Below the pieces are notes generated by a model, which saw nothing but the letters and a program-made list of their open reading frames with translations, was not told the DNA's origin and searched no databases. Positions 1 to 13,348 of a stretch of 64,000 nucleotides of DNA are shown in pieces (the stretch's first letter is position 1; each line of letters opens with the position of its first letter). This stretch comes from Copromyces sp. CBS 386.78. Its lineage: Eukaryota > Ascomycota > Sordariomycetes > Sordariales > Sordariaceae. The DNA lies in NCBI GenBank assembly GCA_030685235.1, contig MU839110.1:186001-250000 (forward strand), in the 5' to 3' direction. The position numbers and the translations under genes were made by a program.

Positions 1-897
1 GGTACTGAACTCATCGATATCCTCGTGTCTCGCACTATCCAAGTGGAGGGTAATATCATACCCCTCCTTGCGTGCCTTATCACTCCACCGCAACACAGGG
101 GCATAGTTGCCGCCAACCTTGGCACTGCCAGTACCATTAGGCGCGGCACGGTCAAAGTCCTCCAAGATCAGGGCCTTGACGGGGTGCGTGCCGTGATACA
201 CACCCGTCGGGATGACGAATACCGAGAAAAGATACTCCTCAGGCGGGCTCAAGCCAAGCTGGGCAGAGCTGCCGAAGATCTGGGGACGGATATACAGCGC
301 CGCGCCGGTCTCATGGGGCGGGACGAACTCGGCGTTGAGGGCAACAGCAGCCTTGACGGCGTCGACAAAGAGGTCGACGGGCACGGGCGGGATGCTGATG
401 AACTCGGCGCTGTGCTGCATGCGCTTGGCGTTCTTGTCGGCGCGGAAGACGGCGATGGAGTCGTTGCCGGGGAGACGGAAAGCTTTGAGACCTTCGTAGG
501 CTTGTTGACCGTAGTTGAGGGCGGGGGCCATGCCGTGCATGCGGATGTAGGGGTCCGTGACGAAGCGGATGGGGGACCATTTGCCAGTTTTGACCGAGTA
601 GGAGGATTCGATGTGGCCGTTTACTGTCATGTGAAGGAAACGTTAGCTGGCTACTTTCAAGTTGTAGTGTTACGCGTAGTTCGGGATACACATCAGGACT
701 GGACGAGTATTGGTGTGATTGTATCTGCTCGTCCAACCCATGGACATAATGTGGCGTAGAAGATGTGTAAGGAGGGACTGGCCAGGGAAAATGCAGGGAC
801 TCGGGTCCCAACGTCGATATTACCCACCTTCGCGGACTCTGAAGCCGACGTTAGACCAGTCAATCGAGGTGACCGGAGGAGGAGGGAATTGTGCCAT
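1..897 (-). CDS. Branched-chain amino acid aminotransferase, 5' part (C-terminus off the window)
   Basis: This PLP enzyme transfers the amino group between leucine, isoleucine or valine and 2-oxoglutarate. Two exons are visible: 828-897 and 1-623. The donor GTGGGT and acceptor ACAG restore the frame, joining RVRE to VNGHIESSYSV. The 231 residues seen include the fold-type IV motif SAKVGGNYAP, whose lysine (about residue 192) is the expected Schiff-base lysine, and the BCAT-like stretches LNYGQQAYEGLKAF and YIRPQIFGSS. The start MAQFPPPPVTSIDW has no obvious mitochondrial presequence, so a cytosolic isoform is the simpler reading. The reading frame is open to base 1, so the rest of the gene lies to the left. 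Some fungal secondary-metabolism enzymes are paralogues of this family, but no cluster genes are seen here. Confidence 0.93.
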
Positions 898-2348
898 GGT
901 GCGGATATTGTTGTATTGGTTGTGCCTTGAAGAGCTCTGAAATTCTGGTGATGATTCTCGGTCAGCTTCTGCAAGGTTACAGGCAGAAGAAAAATGAATG
1001 GCGGAAGATCCGGGAACGAGATCTGAGAAAAAGTACAAGTCTTGTGCAACACGGACAATACCAGGAATTATCCCCTCAATAAACGAACCGCAAGAATATG
1101 AAACTCGGGGAAGCCTAAGCTATCACTTACCTGTACCGTCAGTTGACACTTGAAAATCACAAGTTCAGTGTTCAAGTCACGAAAAGAAAAGGCAAAGAAA
1201 GGCAAGGGTCCTGCGGCCCTCCGATATACGGCCGAGACGCATTGTGGACGCCGATATCGTTGCCGGCAGGCTAACAGGGGTTGAATTGATAACACACAGC
1301 TCGCCCCGCCATTTCTTCTTACCTACCCCGCACCAAGCAAGCCCATCCTTTTGAACAATAACATGTGGACAGGTTTGGGCATGCGATGTCATCGTAAGCC
1401 TCGCGAAGCTTTGTGTCGATGACCGTCTGTTTTTATGTTTTGTTGGATTTTTTTCGATACCTAGAGGTAGTAATAGGGAGTCTCGAGACATGGTATTGGG
1501 CATGTACGACTGATCATATACCTCTAGAGTGATCTTCAGGACAGAAGTTAACACGTAGAATAAGGTAGTGTATAGTACGATACCCGTTACGCTTGTTCAT
1601 ACATCATCTCATTAAGACTTGCCCTTTGAGACATGTACGACATTACGCTGACCAGAATTTGGTTGATGTGTTTGCATTCAATTTTGAGGGACTTCGCAGT
1701 GTTTCAATTGCTCGGCAAGATGAGAAGACGTGTGAAGAGAAACAGATGAATCTTGCCGGCGAACGCCTGGCTATCTTATTCTATATATATACTACCTTGT
1801 GGTGCAGTGTAAAAATGATCATGATGCGCCCCATTTTCCGTTTCCCATAATCCCATGCCTTTCATATCACGCGTCATTGTTGCCGTAAAAGTTAAAAATG
1901 AAGCACCACCATGTGCACCGCCGCCCGTTGTACTGTTCGTCAAGACCGTGTCCTAGCTGTTGCTAAACGAGTTCCCTTAGCTTCCAGATATTGCCATGCA
2001 GTGCTTGGTGATCGCAGATCGCTGGGCATATCGATGCACTTTTGTGTGATGCAGTAACAGATATTGTCGAGAAAGAAAAGAAAAAGAGAACAAATCATAA
2101 AGGTGAAAAGGCAAAGCAGAGGCACCCCCCATGCTGGAAGGGGCTCGCAGTGCAATGCCAAAAACTCCAACGCAAAACGCCACGCAAAAAGGGGATGCTG
2201 CGGCAAAGCAAACAAGCAACGCCGGATTGCTCACATGTTGGTTGAAGGTGGAAGAGATATAGAACTTCTCCGACGCTGATGCTCGGCGGGAACCCTATTA
2301 TGTCATTGAGTCGGTAAATGTGGCCTCGAAGAGAAGCCCGGCTACTGC
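898..2348. other. Intergenic region between the aminotransferase and the trehalose gene
   Basis: Both neighbours are on the minus strand, so this stretch holds the upstream region of the aminotransferase and the 3' region of the trehalose gene. Only short overlapping frames without family motifs are present. I see no RNA gene or repeat. Base composition is like the surrounding gene-bearing DNA, with no RIP signature. Confidence 0.6.
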
Positions 2349-5313
2349 TTACACGACTTGGGACAGCTTCTGGAGCGCTGTAAGGACGCCTACAAACCAA
2401 GTTAGTGAGTGGAATATCAACCGAAGAAAAGAGAAGACATCTGCTTACCACTAACGCCCTGGGTCAACGTCGCCTTAGCCTCAGTGGCTCTATTGCCAAG
2501 GCTGACAGTCACCACCTCCTGTACCTTGACTGTGTCGTCCGTGGCCATCTGGTTGGCCCACTTGAAGACCTTCTCATCGTCACGACCGTCGCCAACAACC
2601 ATCAGGAAGTCAACCGGTGATTTGTGCTTCTCATCGGGTCCCATGCGCTTCTGCAAGTCATTGAAGATCCTCACAGCCGCGGTGCTCTTGGTCCAATCAA
2701 TGGGCTCAACAAGCACGCAACCGTCCATGGGAATAGCGTGCACACGCTGCTCTTCGCAGGCGTCGTTGATGTGACTAGCAAGGTCGGAAGCCTGGGTAGC
2801 AGCCATTTCGTAATCGTCCGCGGACTTATAGTGGAACACCAAGGAGCAACGACGTTCCTCAATCGCCGCTCCCGGCGTGCGCTCCAAGTAGTAGGTCATG
2901 ATGTCCTGGAGTGAACTCTTCCAAGAGCTGATCTTGTTGGCATCAGCCATTTCGGTCCAGGTGTCGCTTCCGCAATCCTTGAGGTAGCAACCGCTTTCGG
3001 CAATCAAGCCGAGGTTGGGAACGCGGCGGAAAATACGGTCGAGCTCCTCCGGACGTCTACCAGACATAACATAAATAGTGTTACGCTCATCGAGAAGAAG
3101 GTCGTTCAGAACATCAAGGGTGCGTTGAGGGCTGACCGGGATGATTTGATTGACGGGTCCCCAGCTGACAAGGGTTCCCTCGAAGTCAAGGATGAAGAGG
3201 CGGCGTTCAGTGCGCTTGTATTGTTGCAACAACGTGGTCATCGAGAGCCGAGGTACTACGGTTTGGTCGCGGCTGTGTTGCTCCTCGTAGACCTTATCCA
3301 GACGAAGCATGAACTCCGAGAACCAGTGCGAGCCGGTGTGAACGTTGATGGCCTTGTACAGGCTTTTCCAGCGGCGCTCCCTCTCCTCGCCCTCCATCTC
3401 GAGGGCCTTCTTGATAGCATCTGCACAGGCCCTGTAGTCCCAAGGGTTCACAGACAACTCGTTTCCATTAAACAACGAGGAAGTACCCGTGAACTCGGAG
3501 AGGATCAGTGAGCCGTGCTTCTTCTCGCTGAACTTGCCGTCCTGGCAGAAAAGGTATTCGTGGGATGTGAGGTTCATGCCTTCACGTTGGCTGGTGATCA
3601 TCAGAGCATCGGCGATGCTCAACAGCGCAAGGTACTGCGGATAGTCGATGTCCTGCTTGAGATAGACGACAGGCTGGTAGGCCAAGTTGGCCCAGGACGA
3701 GTTGACGCGAGTTACAATGTCACTAACAGTGGCATCCAATTCGCTCTTCTCGCTAGTTGAAAGGGCAACCTGAATGAGTACGACCTTGTCCCTCCACTCA
3801 GGGTTCATATTAAGAAACATCTCGAATGAGAGGAGCTTTTGACGTACGCCACGGACGTGGTCGAGCTTGTCGCGCGCCACAATGAGCTTCTTGCCCGCGT
3901 AGCGTTCACGCATGATGTCGAGCCAGCGCTTAACCTCGCTCTCTTCACGGTGCTTGCTGAGACTAACAGGGTCAATACCGATCGGGCAGTTGATGACGTC
4001 GACAAAACGGTCCTCGAGCTGAAGACCATCCGGGGTGGCTTCGACGCTCAGAATCCGGCTGCAGGTCTGCAGGAAATGTCTGGCGTACTCTTTGATCTGG
4101 AATCCGATAAGGTTGGCGCCGAGCATGCCCTCAAGCAACTCCTTGCGGACGGCCAGACATCTGAAGACTTCTGAGGAAGGGAAGGCGACGTGGAGAAAAA
4201 ACCCAATCTTGGCCTCGGGAATCTTCTTCCTAATCATTCCGGGCACCAAGAGGAGGTGGTAATCGTGGATCCAGACCGTGTCGCCCTTTTTCCAGTTCTT
4301 AACAATCTTGTCGGCAAAGGCCTGGTTGACGGTGACGTAGTACTTCCACGAGTGATCCTCGTACGCCTTGCTCTTGGGATTGTCGGGAATCTGGTAGTGG
4401 AAGACAGGCCACAGAATCTGCTTGCAGAAGTGCGAGTAATGACCGTCAAAGTCCTTATCGGAACACAAAACAGTCAGCATGTCGTGCTCGTTGGCAAGCT
4501 TGTCCTCGATGTCTTGAAGTTGCTGAGTGCCCATAAGAGCGTCGACGGGCATGCCCAGTGTTCCAACCCAGGTGTAGTCTCCAAGCTTGCCATCCCTGGC
4601 AGCTGCCTCGGCGGCGTTGCGCAAGCCACCGTTACCCTGGTCGGCGCTAACCACCTTCCAGTCTGCGTGCGCGAATACGCGATCGTGGCTCTCACTGCGG
4701 ACGAGGCTTTGTGGCTGCGTGATGCCTTGGCGACCCAGCTCTCTGGCCTTCTTGATCAGGGCACGGCTGCTGTCGATCAACGAAGACGGCGGCGGCGAAT
4801 TCGCCCGGGACATGGGCTGGTCCGCCCGGCCGCCCCATGTTGGAGAGCTTCGATCGATTGGAGCACGATTGCCACCATCTGGAGAGAAGGGCGTTTGAGG
4901 AATTTGCACCTTGAATCCATCCTCGTTGGCCCATGGGTCATTGTGCTTGCGGTCTTCCGTCGGCGTGTGAGGAGGAGTGATATGGTTGGGAGCCGGCTGG
5001 AACAGGCTAGGAGGAGTATTAGGAGAGGGGTTCTTCGGCTTGCTGGCCTTCTTTTGCGCGGATGAGGCGCCTCTTGGCCGGGCACCAGGGAGGTTGAAAT
5101 GAATGGTTTTCGGGAGAAGGCTGTCAGAATTTCCGTCAAGTCAGTAACTGCATCCATGACCTCATTCCCGACAATTCATTGTTAGGACCCACCCATCCGA
5201 AAGGGGTGGGAGACTCGGACAAGGTAGCCTGGTGCAGAATTGCAATGCAAACGCAAGGTTGATGAAAAGTTCAAAGTGGTGAGAGCTTACAGCGAGGCAA
5301 TAAAAACAGTCAT
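2349..5313 (-). CDS. Trehalose synthase complex subunit, Tps3/Tsl1-like (TPS-like + TPP-like domains)
   Basis: Three exons, 5291-5313, 2449-5120 and 2349-2389, give 911 residues. The 23-nt first exon encodes MTVFIASL and joins LLPKTIHFNL, a start I recognise from fungal Tps3/Tsl1 homologues. The last intron has GTAAGC, CTAAC and GTAG, and the protein ends LQKLSQVV. A glycosyltransferase-20 domain (about 160-610; IHDYHLLLVP near 293, HVAFPSSE near 319) is followed by a trehalose-phosphatase HAD domain (about 645-890; SGR near 694). Catalytic positions are altered. The OtsA-type Arg and Lys of the RLDxxKG stretch are Lys 426 and Arg 431. The RDGMNL aspartate is Glu (521). The HAD DxDGT is DFEGT (653), and GDDxxDE is GDGRDDE (851). 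The same changes in the first domain also occur in catalytic Tps2, but a changed HAD motif favours a regulatory subunit that holds Tps1 and Tps2 together. No biochemical claim can be made from sequence. Confidence 0.9.
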
Positions 5314-8300
5314 GGCGGGCGGCTGTTAATGGTGACAAGCTGATGGATTGAAACTTGAAAAGACTGTAGAATCTGCTGAATGGTATATAGACGTGATGGG
5401 ATGATGGCGACTGGGATGTCTGTTATCGGGCGTCTGTCGTGCTCATCAGATATGGCAGTGAACGCGTCGCCGAGCTCGAGGGCGTCGAGAGTTGTATCGG
5501 GACTTTCAGGTCGCGTCAGGATCTCGGGGCGCAGGAACCGGGCGTTCAATGTCGGAAGAAAACAAGACGAGATGGCGGTGCAGACAATGGACGTGCGTAA
5601 GGTAGGACGAGTCAAGTATACGGGACTCGGCAGAAGTTGAGGAAGGGTGGAGGTGGTCGAGCTTCCGCCTTGGGAGGGGACTCTAGGTTAGTTATGAGGG
5701 AAGAAGGAAGAATTTCATTTGGAATGTGAAAAGGGAAAAAAAAGTGACCAAAGACCACATGGGAGAAGCTAGTGGTCGAGCATGACCAAGACCACGGGGT
5801 CACTGGGCAGGGTAGGCAGCATACCTTAGTTTCCGCTTGGGCTGGAAGGCGCGATTATTCTTGGGTCTCTAATGTACCTGCCAGGGGACTGTGCCGGTGA
5901 AGGAAGGGGCAGTGGATGGATGTAATGGACTGAGAGATCAGAGACGTGAGAGTCTTTTTTTTTTGGAGGGAAGAAGAAAGGAAACTGTTTTATTTATCGA
6001 GTGTCAGCCCAATTGCATGCACTTCCTTGACATCTGCTGCCCAGACACATGCAGCGGGGCAGTTAGGTGAAGCTGCCCAAAAAGAGATCGAGATAGCTGC
6101 TCGTAGACGGCCGTCGACTGGACGAGCCGGGTAGACGAACAGGGCAATGACGAATGTGGTGCTGAGGAACTTGAAGCAGCCCGGCGTTGTAGTGGAGCCC
6201 AGCCTGAAAAGACTGCATTAACCGACACTGACGTAACAGCGAGCTAGCTTCCGGTGCTAATGCACAAAGAAACTGACCTCTACCATCCCGCCGACGGCCC
6301 ATCTCCATTCCCATTACGCCCACAAGGCAAGACCGGCTCGACAGCGTGGTAGTTTCCAGGCCCAGACGCGGCACGGTCACGTCAACGGGACATGTGTCCT
6401 AGAGAAAACAGAGCTCACTTACTCGAAGGGCAAGAACTATGGCTTTGATCTCGAGTGATGGAGGGCCTTTTCATCCGGTGATGGGCCACGCTGCTGATGA
6501 GAAGGAAGCAGACAGAGGGAGTTTCCAGTATTGTGGGAAAGAATCAACGACGCCAGAATGGTGCATATTATGGATGATCAGTTCGTTCAGATGATGAATG
6601 GGGATGTGAGGACTCCAGAAAGAAACCACGAAACACATGGAAGAGTGGAGGGGCTTCGGTGATTTTTATTTTGGGCAGCGGATCGCTCGATTCGATCGCG
6701 GACGTCGACGGGAAGGCGGGGCCGTATGGGCCGGGGATACCAAACAGAAACACCTCACAAGCCACGCCGAGAATGGGCTTGGCCAGACAAATCCTCGAAA
6801 AGCAGAACGCGGCCTCTTTTTCGGTATCTCAACACTTTGCGCGAAGGAAAGAAATGGTGTGGGTCCCGTCAACCGAAGAAGATCTTGAACATGATCCTCC
6901 GAACCGTGAATGGCTGGGTCACGGCCAAGCAATTCGCTTGGGTAGTAGAATTGTCACAGGCCCTGTTTGCCTGATTGTTCTCAGGACTCCTGCCTTGTAC
7001 ATATCTTGATACAAGACTCTGTAATATGACCGGCGTACGTATGCCTGCCTTGTGCCCAGCCGCTCCTACCTCTCTATACGGGATCTGGAGTTTCTGCAAC
7101 TCTGCCCTGTGGCCGGCCTGTCATCTTGATGATGACTTGAAGAGGGCCAAGAAGGAAGGGCGTTTCCAGGGAAACAAGTTGAAATCCCTAGTTGGTGACA
7201 GGGATCACGTTGGAATCGTGATGGACGCACTGTGGCCGTGAAGCACTGCACCCAGGTGAGGGGCCGCAGGCTGACAAGGGTTTGGGGTCCGGAGCAAAGT
7301 GACATGCCCCATGGTCTTTTTTGACAACTTCATCCTGTCTCGAAATGGAAGTTCATTTCTTCCTATCCTTTGGCTCTTGCCATCTGCCAGAAGCTTTAAT
7401 CTTACTCGCCATCTTTCTATCTGACGGTCTGACCTGACCTCAAGATGCAGGACGGACTGCAGCTCCCATTTGACATGAGCATGACGTTCCCGTGCGATCC
7501 TCCCGATTTGATGTCTCGACTTTTGGTGAGACTCGAGATTGCAAAGGTGTCAAACGTGCTTGCTTATCTCTGTTCCTTTTCTTGAAGACGGTTGTACCCA
7601 CGTTTTCTGGAATTAAGTGGTCAGCAACCAAGCCCGATCTGGGGCTTGCTTTGTTTCACCAACACCACCATCACTTTACAACCACCATCCTCTTTCCTGA
7701 TATCCTATCACGTAATCCGACTTCTTATTAGGTACGCAGTTTCCAAGAGGCCACATGTCTGGAGCAGCTGTTCAGGAAGTAGGGCTTGGCCTTACCCAAA
7801 GGGCAAACTTCGGTGTAGCAACATGTTAGTCATAAAGAGGCTCGTGATTTCCACAGAGTCCGCAGCCTGTTGGCGAAGGAAGGAGCAAGGTTAAGAAAGC
7901 CCATCAAGGTTCTGAGCTTGTCGTCCAACAAACTTATCAGCCGGCGCTAATGTGACAATCGACGTGATGTGCTTGGCTCCAAGGGCCTCGTCCGCAAACG
8001 TCCATCGAGTGACATCCATGTGGAATATGTTTAGTGCCGAAATCAGCGCTATGAGAAAGTTGCATGTGTACCTAGACGTTGGAGGTAATGACACTGGTCG
8101 GCACCGCAAAAGCTAAGGTACGCAAGGTATAGGAATTCGGTTCGCGGTTGACACTGGATTTCTAGGTACCGGGTGAAAATGGTTAATTCGTGAACTTCCT
8201 GTTAGTGCAAATGTGTAGCAGAAGTTAGGTGGTGCCTTACAGAAGACCAGCGATTACGCCGGCCTAAAATCCTGGTTTCCTGTAGCGTTGCGGTACCACA

Positions 8301-11300
8301 CTGATCGGCTTCCGCCGGCAGAGGTGTAACTACCACGCTGAGTGCAGATTGCCTGCCGGTTTCGATCAGAACTTGAAAACAACCCCAGAATCACCATCTT
8401 TACAACCTCCGCATCATTCGTCCTTGGCGCCCACCTGCGGCCTCCCGATCGTGGAACCGAAAGTCTTGGATGCGGTAGGCGTGTTTATCTGGAGTACCTT
8501 ATAAAGCCGTTTTCCTGTGACCATGCAATGTGGTGTACAGATATCCGCAAGGCTGGTATCTTGTTCCAGGCGTAACAGACTGGGGATCGGGTAATCCCTG
8601 AGCCTAAGCCAGAATAGCTCTAGTGCAAAGCTGGGGAGGACATGGAGGACAGCACTTGTACACTTCTATCAAACTGCCTCTGAAATCCAAGATTAATGAA
8701 ATATTTCACGCCAATACCACAACCCATAAAAATCAGTTCAGACAAAAGACAGGGAATCGGCCCAGCAGCCGGCTGTAAGACGCCGTCGATCCGGCAGGCG
8801 GTTTGATAGTCAGACACTCCAGAGGCGCATTGCATGCTTCCCAATTTCCGACCTGGCAAGCGATGGGCTGCGATGGGATGGGTTTTTCGCCGAATGCGGT
8901 GCGATGCGACCAAACATCAACGACACCAACGGGGATGCGGTTGTTTCGCAACCCATCCATTCTCAACATCCACAACATCCCTAGCGCACAGCACATGGCA
9001 AGAAGAAGGATCCCGAAAAAGAAGACGATTGATCATCTCATATTCTGCCCGGTGCTTGGTTGACAGACCCGAAGAAAGACGGCACGAAGAAGGCTACACG
9101 AACACGGCAGTTCACTTGTTCAACAACACCTCTATAAAATCTCCGGACTCCGGTCACGGGGTAATAGGGCAGGAAGAGCGAGTATAGCATAGCATGTGTT
9201 AATGACATCTTGCCATGGTACAAGAAGCGCGTTTGCGTTTTGGTGGTGAGCATGACATAGCAAACTCTCTGCCATGGTTGACTTCCATTTCAACGTTGTT
9301 GTCAATTTCCACTTCCATGTTCTGCTGTCGTTGCGTCGGGTCGGTCCTGTACTCCGGGCCCGGCAGACCGGGAGTCATTACGTCCTATGGACTATTTTCC
9401 AAAAGCTTATCCGGCCGGCGAAATCCATGGCGGTACCACAAGGGTGTCCAGTAGGATCGACAGCTGCCGAAACGTGGTGTGCCGCTGAGTGAGCGGGCTG
9501 ATGCCCGAAGAACTAGAAGTTGGGTCGGACTCGCTTCAATCCGTTGATCGGCAGAACTTGAGGGGCGGCGGCCGCTTACGGACCAGGCTATAGTGGTGTA
9601 CTATAGCTGACCGTGACGATCAAATGTTGAGAAGTGACGGATGCGAGAATTCCGGTCAGATGGGATTGACGATGGCTTCGAAGTGCAAGTGGAATTCGCG
9701 ACAGGTACATGCAAATGGACGTCGCAATGTGCAAAAAAGGATGGATGGAAGTCGCATTCCAGTTCACTTCTTTTTCGATCGAGAATTCAAGGTCTTGGCG
9801 GTCAGTCTGGTGCAGCCAAGAAATGGGCGTTTACAGGGGTGCTTTCTATGACAGCAAGAGCGGGGGAAGGTGGATTTTCTGTACAGCCAAGGAAGGCGCA
9901 GGACGGAGCTTCAGTTTCCACCAGCTACTTCATCAAGAGCGACAGCGCCCAGAAGCCTAGAAGCCCAGAACAACCCGAGTTACAACTGCATGGAATCTAT
10001 GGATGGGCTTGCCATTTCAAATGGGTGTGACATGAATGAATGGGGCAGGCGTGTCCCGACATCTCCCGAGAATTCGAGATGCAACTGCATTTTGAGAGTC
10101 GCGGTTGGTTGTTGATGAAAGTTGGAGAATGGAAAAGTCCAACCAGCATTTGAAAAAGGTGGTACAAATAATTTGGCGAGGATGGAAACTTCGAATGCCT
10201 CTATCCCACCGTCGTATTGGTTGCTATATTCACCGTTTATTATGGGCTGCCTCTTCAATAACCCAAGAAATAGCTCACCAAGTGCTTGCAAGTGCTGATC
10301 ATAGATGTCATCGCGAAAAAGCACGAGGCATAACCGAATGCTTGTTCATTGGTGTGACGGACAACGAGAACTCCCCGAAAATAAAAACCGTGAGGCATTT
10401 GTCCAAAGGAAAATGTGACAAGGGAAGAAATGGAAGCGACAGATGAACATATGAAATCAATGACCGCTGGACTTGAAAACATGGAAGTCAAGAAGGGAAA
10501 AAAACGGGGCCGGCAATCACGGCGACGCCGGACGGCGGCACAGCGGGGCGGGGAATGGAAGGCTCGATGCTCGCTGGACCATGATGGATGGAAGCCTCCT
10601 TCCTTCCTGGGGTTGCTACACAAACAAGAAACGCGAAAGTGAACAAGGCACAAAGGAAAAGAACGAGACCGAAAAGGCCCAGAGTGTGCGTGGTTCCTTC
10701 ATGCTATTGTGTCGGCGATGGTAATGTCTGCAACTCTGAAAATCACAACGAAGATCTTTTCACTAGCCCCAAACGAACGCCTTGATCAACCGAACCAACG
10801 TCTCTCTCGTGTAGTGTAAATGCATACCACTATCCTTGTCTATATCGTGGCATCTGGCGGTGCTGCATTGATCCGCGCAATGAGAAACAAACTTTTCCCA
10901 TCACAAATGCTCCGTCGCATCTAGTGTATCAACAAAAAAACCTGGAATGAAATATGTACCGCCGGGTATCGCTTGCCTAACGTAACCACGTCCACGTCCG
11001 TCCGTCTATGGTAGTTTCCATCCATTTTTCCAAATTTCTTGAGCGTGATTCTTTCTTGGGTGATGTCCAAACAGGTGTGATCGCGCGATGATTTGGTGAC
11101 ATTGAGAAGCAGGGCAGCGGCTGGGAACGTTTACCGATCTGCTGCAGGCCCATTCCATCACCTTTGCTCAGCAAGCCCGGCGATTCTGGAAGTTTGGCTA
11201 TGGCAGAGGCGCAGTTCGGCAAACAACTTATCAGCCTGACAACACCACCAACCATCCTTCCGAGCGAGTCGAGGCGGTGTGCTGCCAATTTGCGTTTTTG

Positions 11301-11595
11301 ACTCAGTCAGGCCTCCTTTGGTGAGCCGATAATAGTAGCTAGGCTGGCGTCCAAGAAAACTTGGCTTGGCTCGTGAACATTGCCATGAAAGGGTGTTCAT
11401 GGCAGAGTGGTAGGTGGTATCCGAGGCCGGCTCGTTCGCGTTCGTGCGAACTGCTGCAAACTCGACGGAAACAGGCCAAGAATCACAATCACACCACTGT
11501 GAGGCCTCCACACGGGTCATGTAGGTAGAGCCGAGGCTCCCGGGTTCTGTTGGCCGGCTGTAGGAGGGTAGGATTCGTTCCCGCTCGCTCTTTCC
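5314..11595. other. 6.3 kb region without a recognisable gene
   Basis: This lies upstream of the trehalose gene and downstream of rsa4 (both minus strand). The longest open frames are about 130 codons. They overlap on both strands and contain no family motif I recognise. Three AGGGG stress-response-type elements occur in the first 600 bp (5675-5679, 5883-5887, 5905-5909). Such elements control trehalose genes in other fungi, but the motif is short and also expected by chance. CpA and TpG are abundant, so this is not RIP-mutated DNA. A small spliced gene, a long 5' leader or a long non-coding RNA cannot be excluded. Confidence 0.5.
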
Positions 11596-13348
11596 TTAGT
11601 TCCTCCATGTCCTCACGGCCTTGTCCTTTCCGCCAGATCCTACCATCTTGCCATCCGGGGACCAGTCGACGGCGTATACCTGGAAGCGAAGTTAAAAAAA
11701 AAAAATTCATGTAAAGACCGATGTCGGGGTTTTCGTTCAGTTCACATACCTCGTCTTCGTGTCCGGGAAGGTCCATGGCGAGAGTGCCAGTGCGCACATT
11801 CCATGCCTTGAGCGTGGTATCTTTGCTAGCCGTGATGAGAAGTCTGCTATCGGCGGACCAGGAGCATTGGTATACCTGTAACATCAACGTGTTAGAACTT
11901 TTCTGTCATGGTAAGCGAGGAATATTGGAAAGAACTTACGGGTGCAACATGGCCCCTCAAGCTCTTGAGGAATTTGCCGTCCCTGGCATTCCAAAGCTTC
12001 ACGCTGTTATCCCAACCAACAGAGGCAATCAAAGTGCCATCGGGAGAGAACTGAACCTGGTTCACCTTGTTCTGGTGTCCCAAAAGTCTAGCAACGGGCT
12101 TGGTACCGTTGTTGGTAGGATCCCACAGGTACATGGTAAAGTCATCACTGGCAGATACTATCCGCTCAGCAACCTTGCCATTGATCTTGGCCGCTCTCTC
12201 GAAACGCTCCTTGGCCTTCTCCCTCTTGCCCTCTTCGGTGGTAGGGACGTCCTTGGAGCCGTGGTCAAAGTATGCTGTCCTGAGGGCATGGTCGCTCGAC
12301 AGACCGATGTGGTTGATCCAGTGGGCATGAGCCGTCAAGCTGTGTACCAAGGTGCCCTTGACGGCGTCGAATACCCGGATAGTCTTATCGTGTGAGCCAG
12401 TGTAGATAAGATCAGTTCCGCCCCATCGCACGCAGGCAACGGAGCTCTTGTGACCGCTCAGAACATTCTCAGTGCGGCCTGTGTTAACAACCCAAATTCT
12501 ACAGGTACCGTCCTTGCTGCAACTGGCAATCCTAGGAGTGCCGTCCTTCCACAAGTGATAAGGCTGCCACGCTGTCATCAACACCCACTTGGCGTGGCCC
12601 TTGAAAGGCTGACCAACGGGCTTGCCGGTCTCGGGATCCCATATCCTGACTGTGCCATCCATGCTGCAGGTCGCTAGTTGCTGTCCATCAGGTCTCCAGT
12701 TGACGCCGAGGACCCAGCCGGTGTGTCCTTTCAGTGTGTGCTTCGGGGTACCGGTATTTGTGTCCCAGATACGGGCTGTGTTGTCGCCACTGCCGGTAGC
12801 AAGGCGACCGGACGAAATAGGAGAGAACTGGGCTGCGAGAATGGGTTGGCCGTGACCGGGAATGCGATGGGCAAGGCGCGAAACAGCTTGTACCCTGAAA
12901 ACAGCCTGGGGTTCGGCGCTGAGTGTGATGGTGGTTCTGAGCGGAGGGGTCAGCAAGACATATTCTTCGAAATGTTATGATTTGCTGGACTGTCATACTC
13001 GAAGGGGTTCTCGACGCCATGCTGCTTGAGAAGGCCGAGGAGATCGGCAGGGTACTGGTCGACAATGATGTCCTTGCCGGGGATATGAATGCGGAATCGG
13101 TATGGGGTGAACTCTTCGCGGTCTCTCTCGAGCAGTGTATTGAGCAAGACGGAGATGTTCTTTTCGGTGGCATCGGCAAAGTTGATTTCGATCACATCGG
13201 TCATCTGGTTGCCATCGCTGTCGACGAAGTTGGCTTTGAAGGAGCCGAGCTCAGGCGCCAGTACTTGGGCGACATCGACTTGTGTTGTGGCGCGCTCAAC
13301 CTCCTCTCTCTTCTGGCGCTTTGACGGGGGTGGTATTACTGTCGCCAT
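11596..13348 (-). CDS. rsa4: Ribosome assembly protein Rsa4 / Notchless homologue (NLE-WD40)
   Basis: Four exons (12999-13348, 11940-12936, 11750-11875, 11596-11679) give 518 residues, about the size of yeast Rsa4. Introns carry GTATGA/CTCAG, GTAAGT/TTACAG and GTATGT/TCCAG. The N-terminal NLE (ubiquitin-like) domain covers about residues 30-105 (FVDSDGNQM, DQYPADLLGLLKQHGVENPFE). It is followed by an eight-bladed WD40 propeller with clear repeats such as ATGSGDNTARIWD, ATCSMDGTVRIWD, YTGSHDKTIRVFD and GSGGKDKAVRTW at the end. In yeast, Rsa4 sits on the pre-60S particle and its NLE domain contacts the MIDAS domain of the AAA ATPase Rea1, which strips assembly factors in the nucleus. It is essential there. 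The transposon island starts 240 bp upstream of the start codon. Confidence 0.95.

Noticed and set aside
25..759. Long plus-strand open frame at the left end
   Set aside because: It lies antisense to the aminotransferase exons. The minus-strand frame has clear family motifs and splice sites; the plus-strand one has none.
4190..5065. 291-codon plus-strand frame opposite the trehalose gene
   Set aside because: It is a composition shadow of the GC-rich coding sequence on the other strand and shows no domain of its own.
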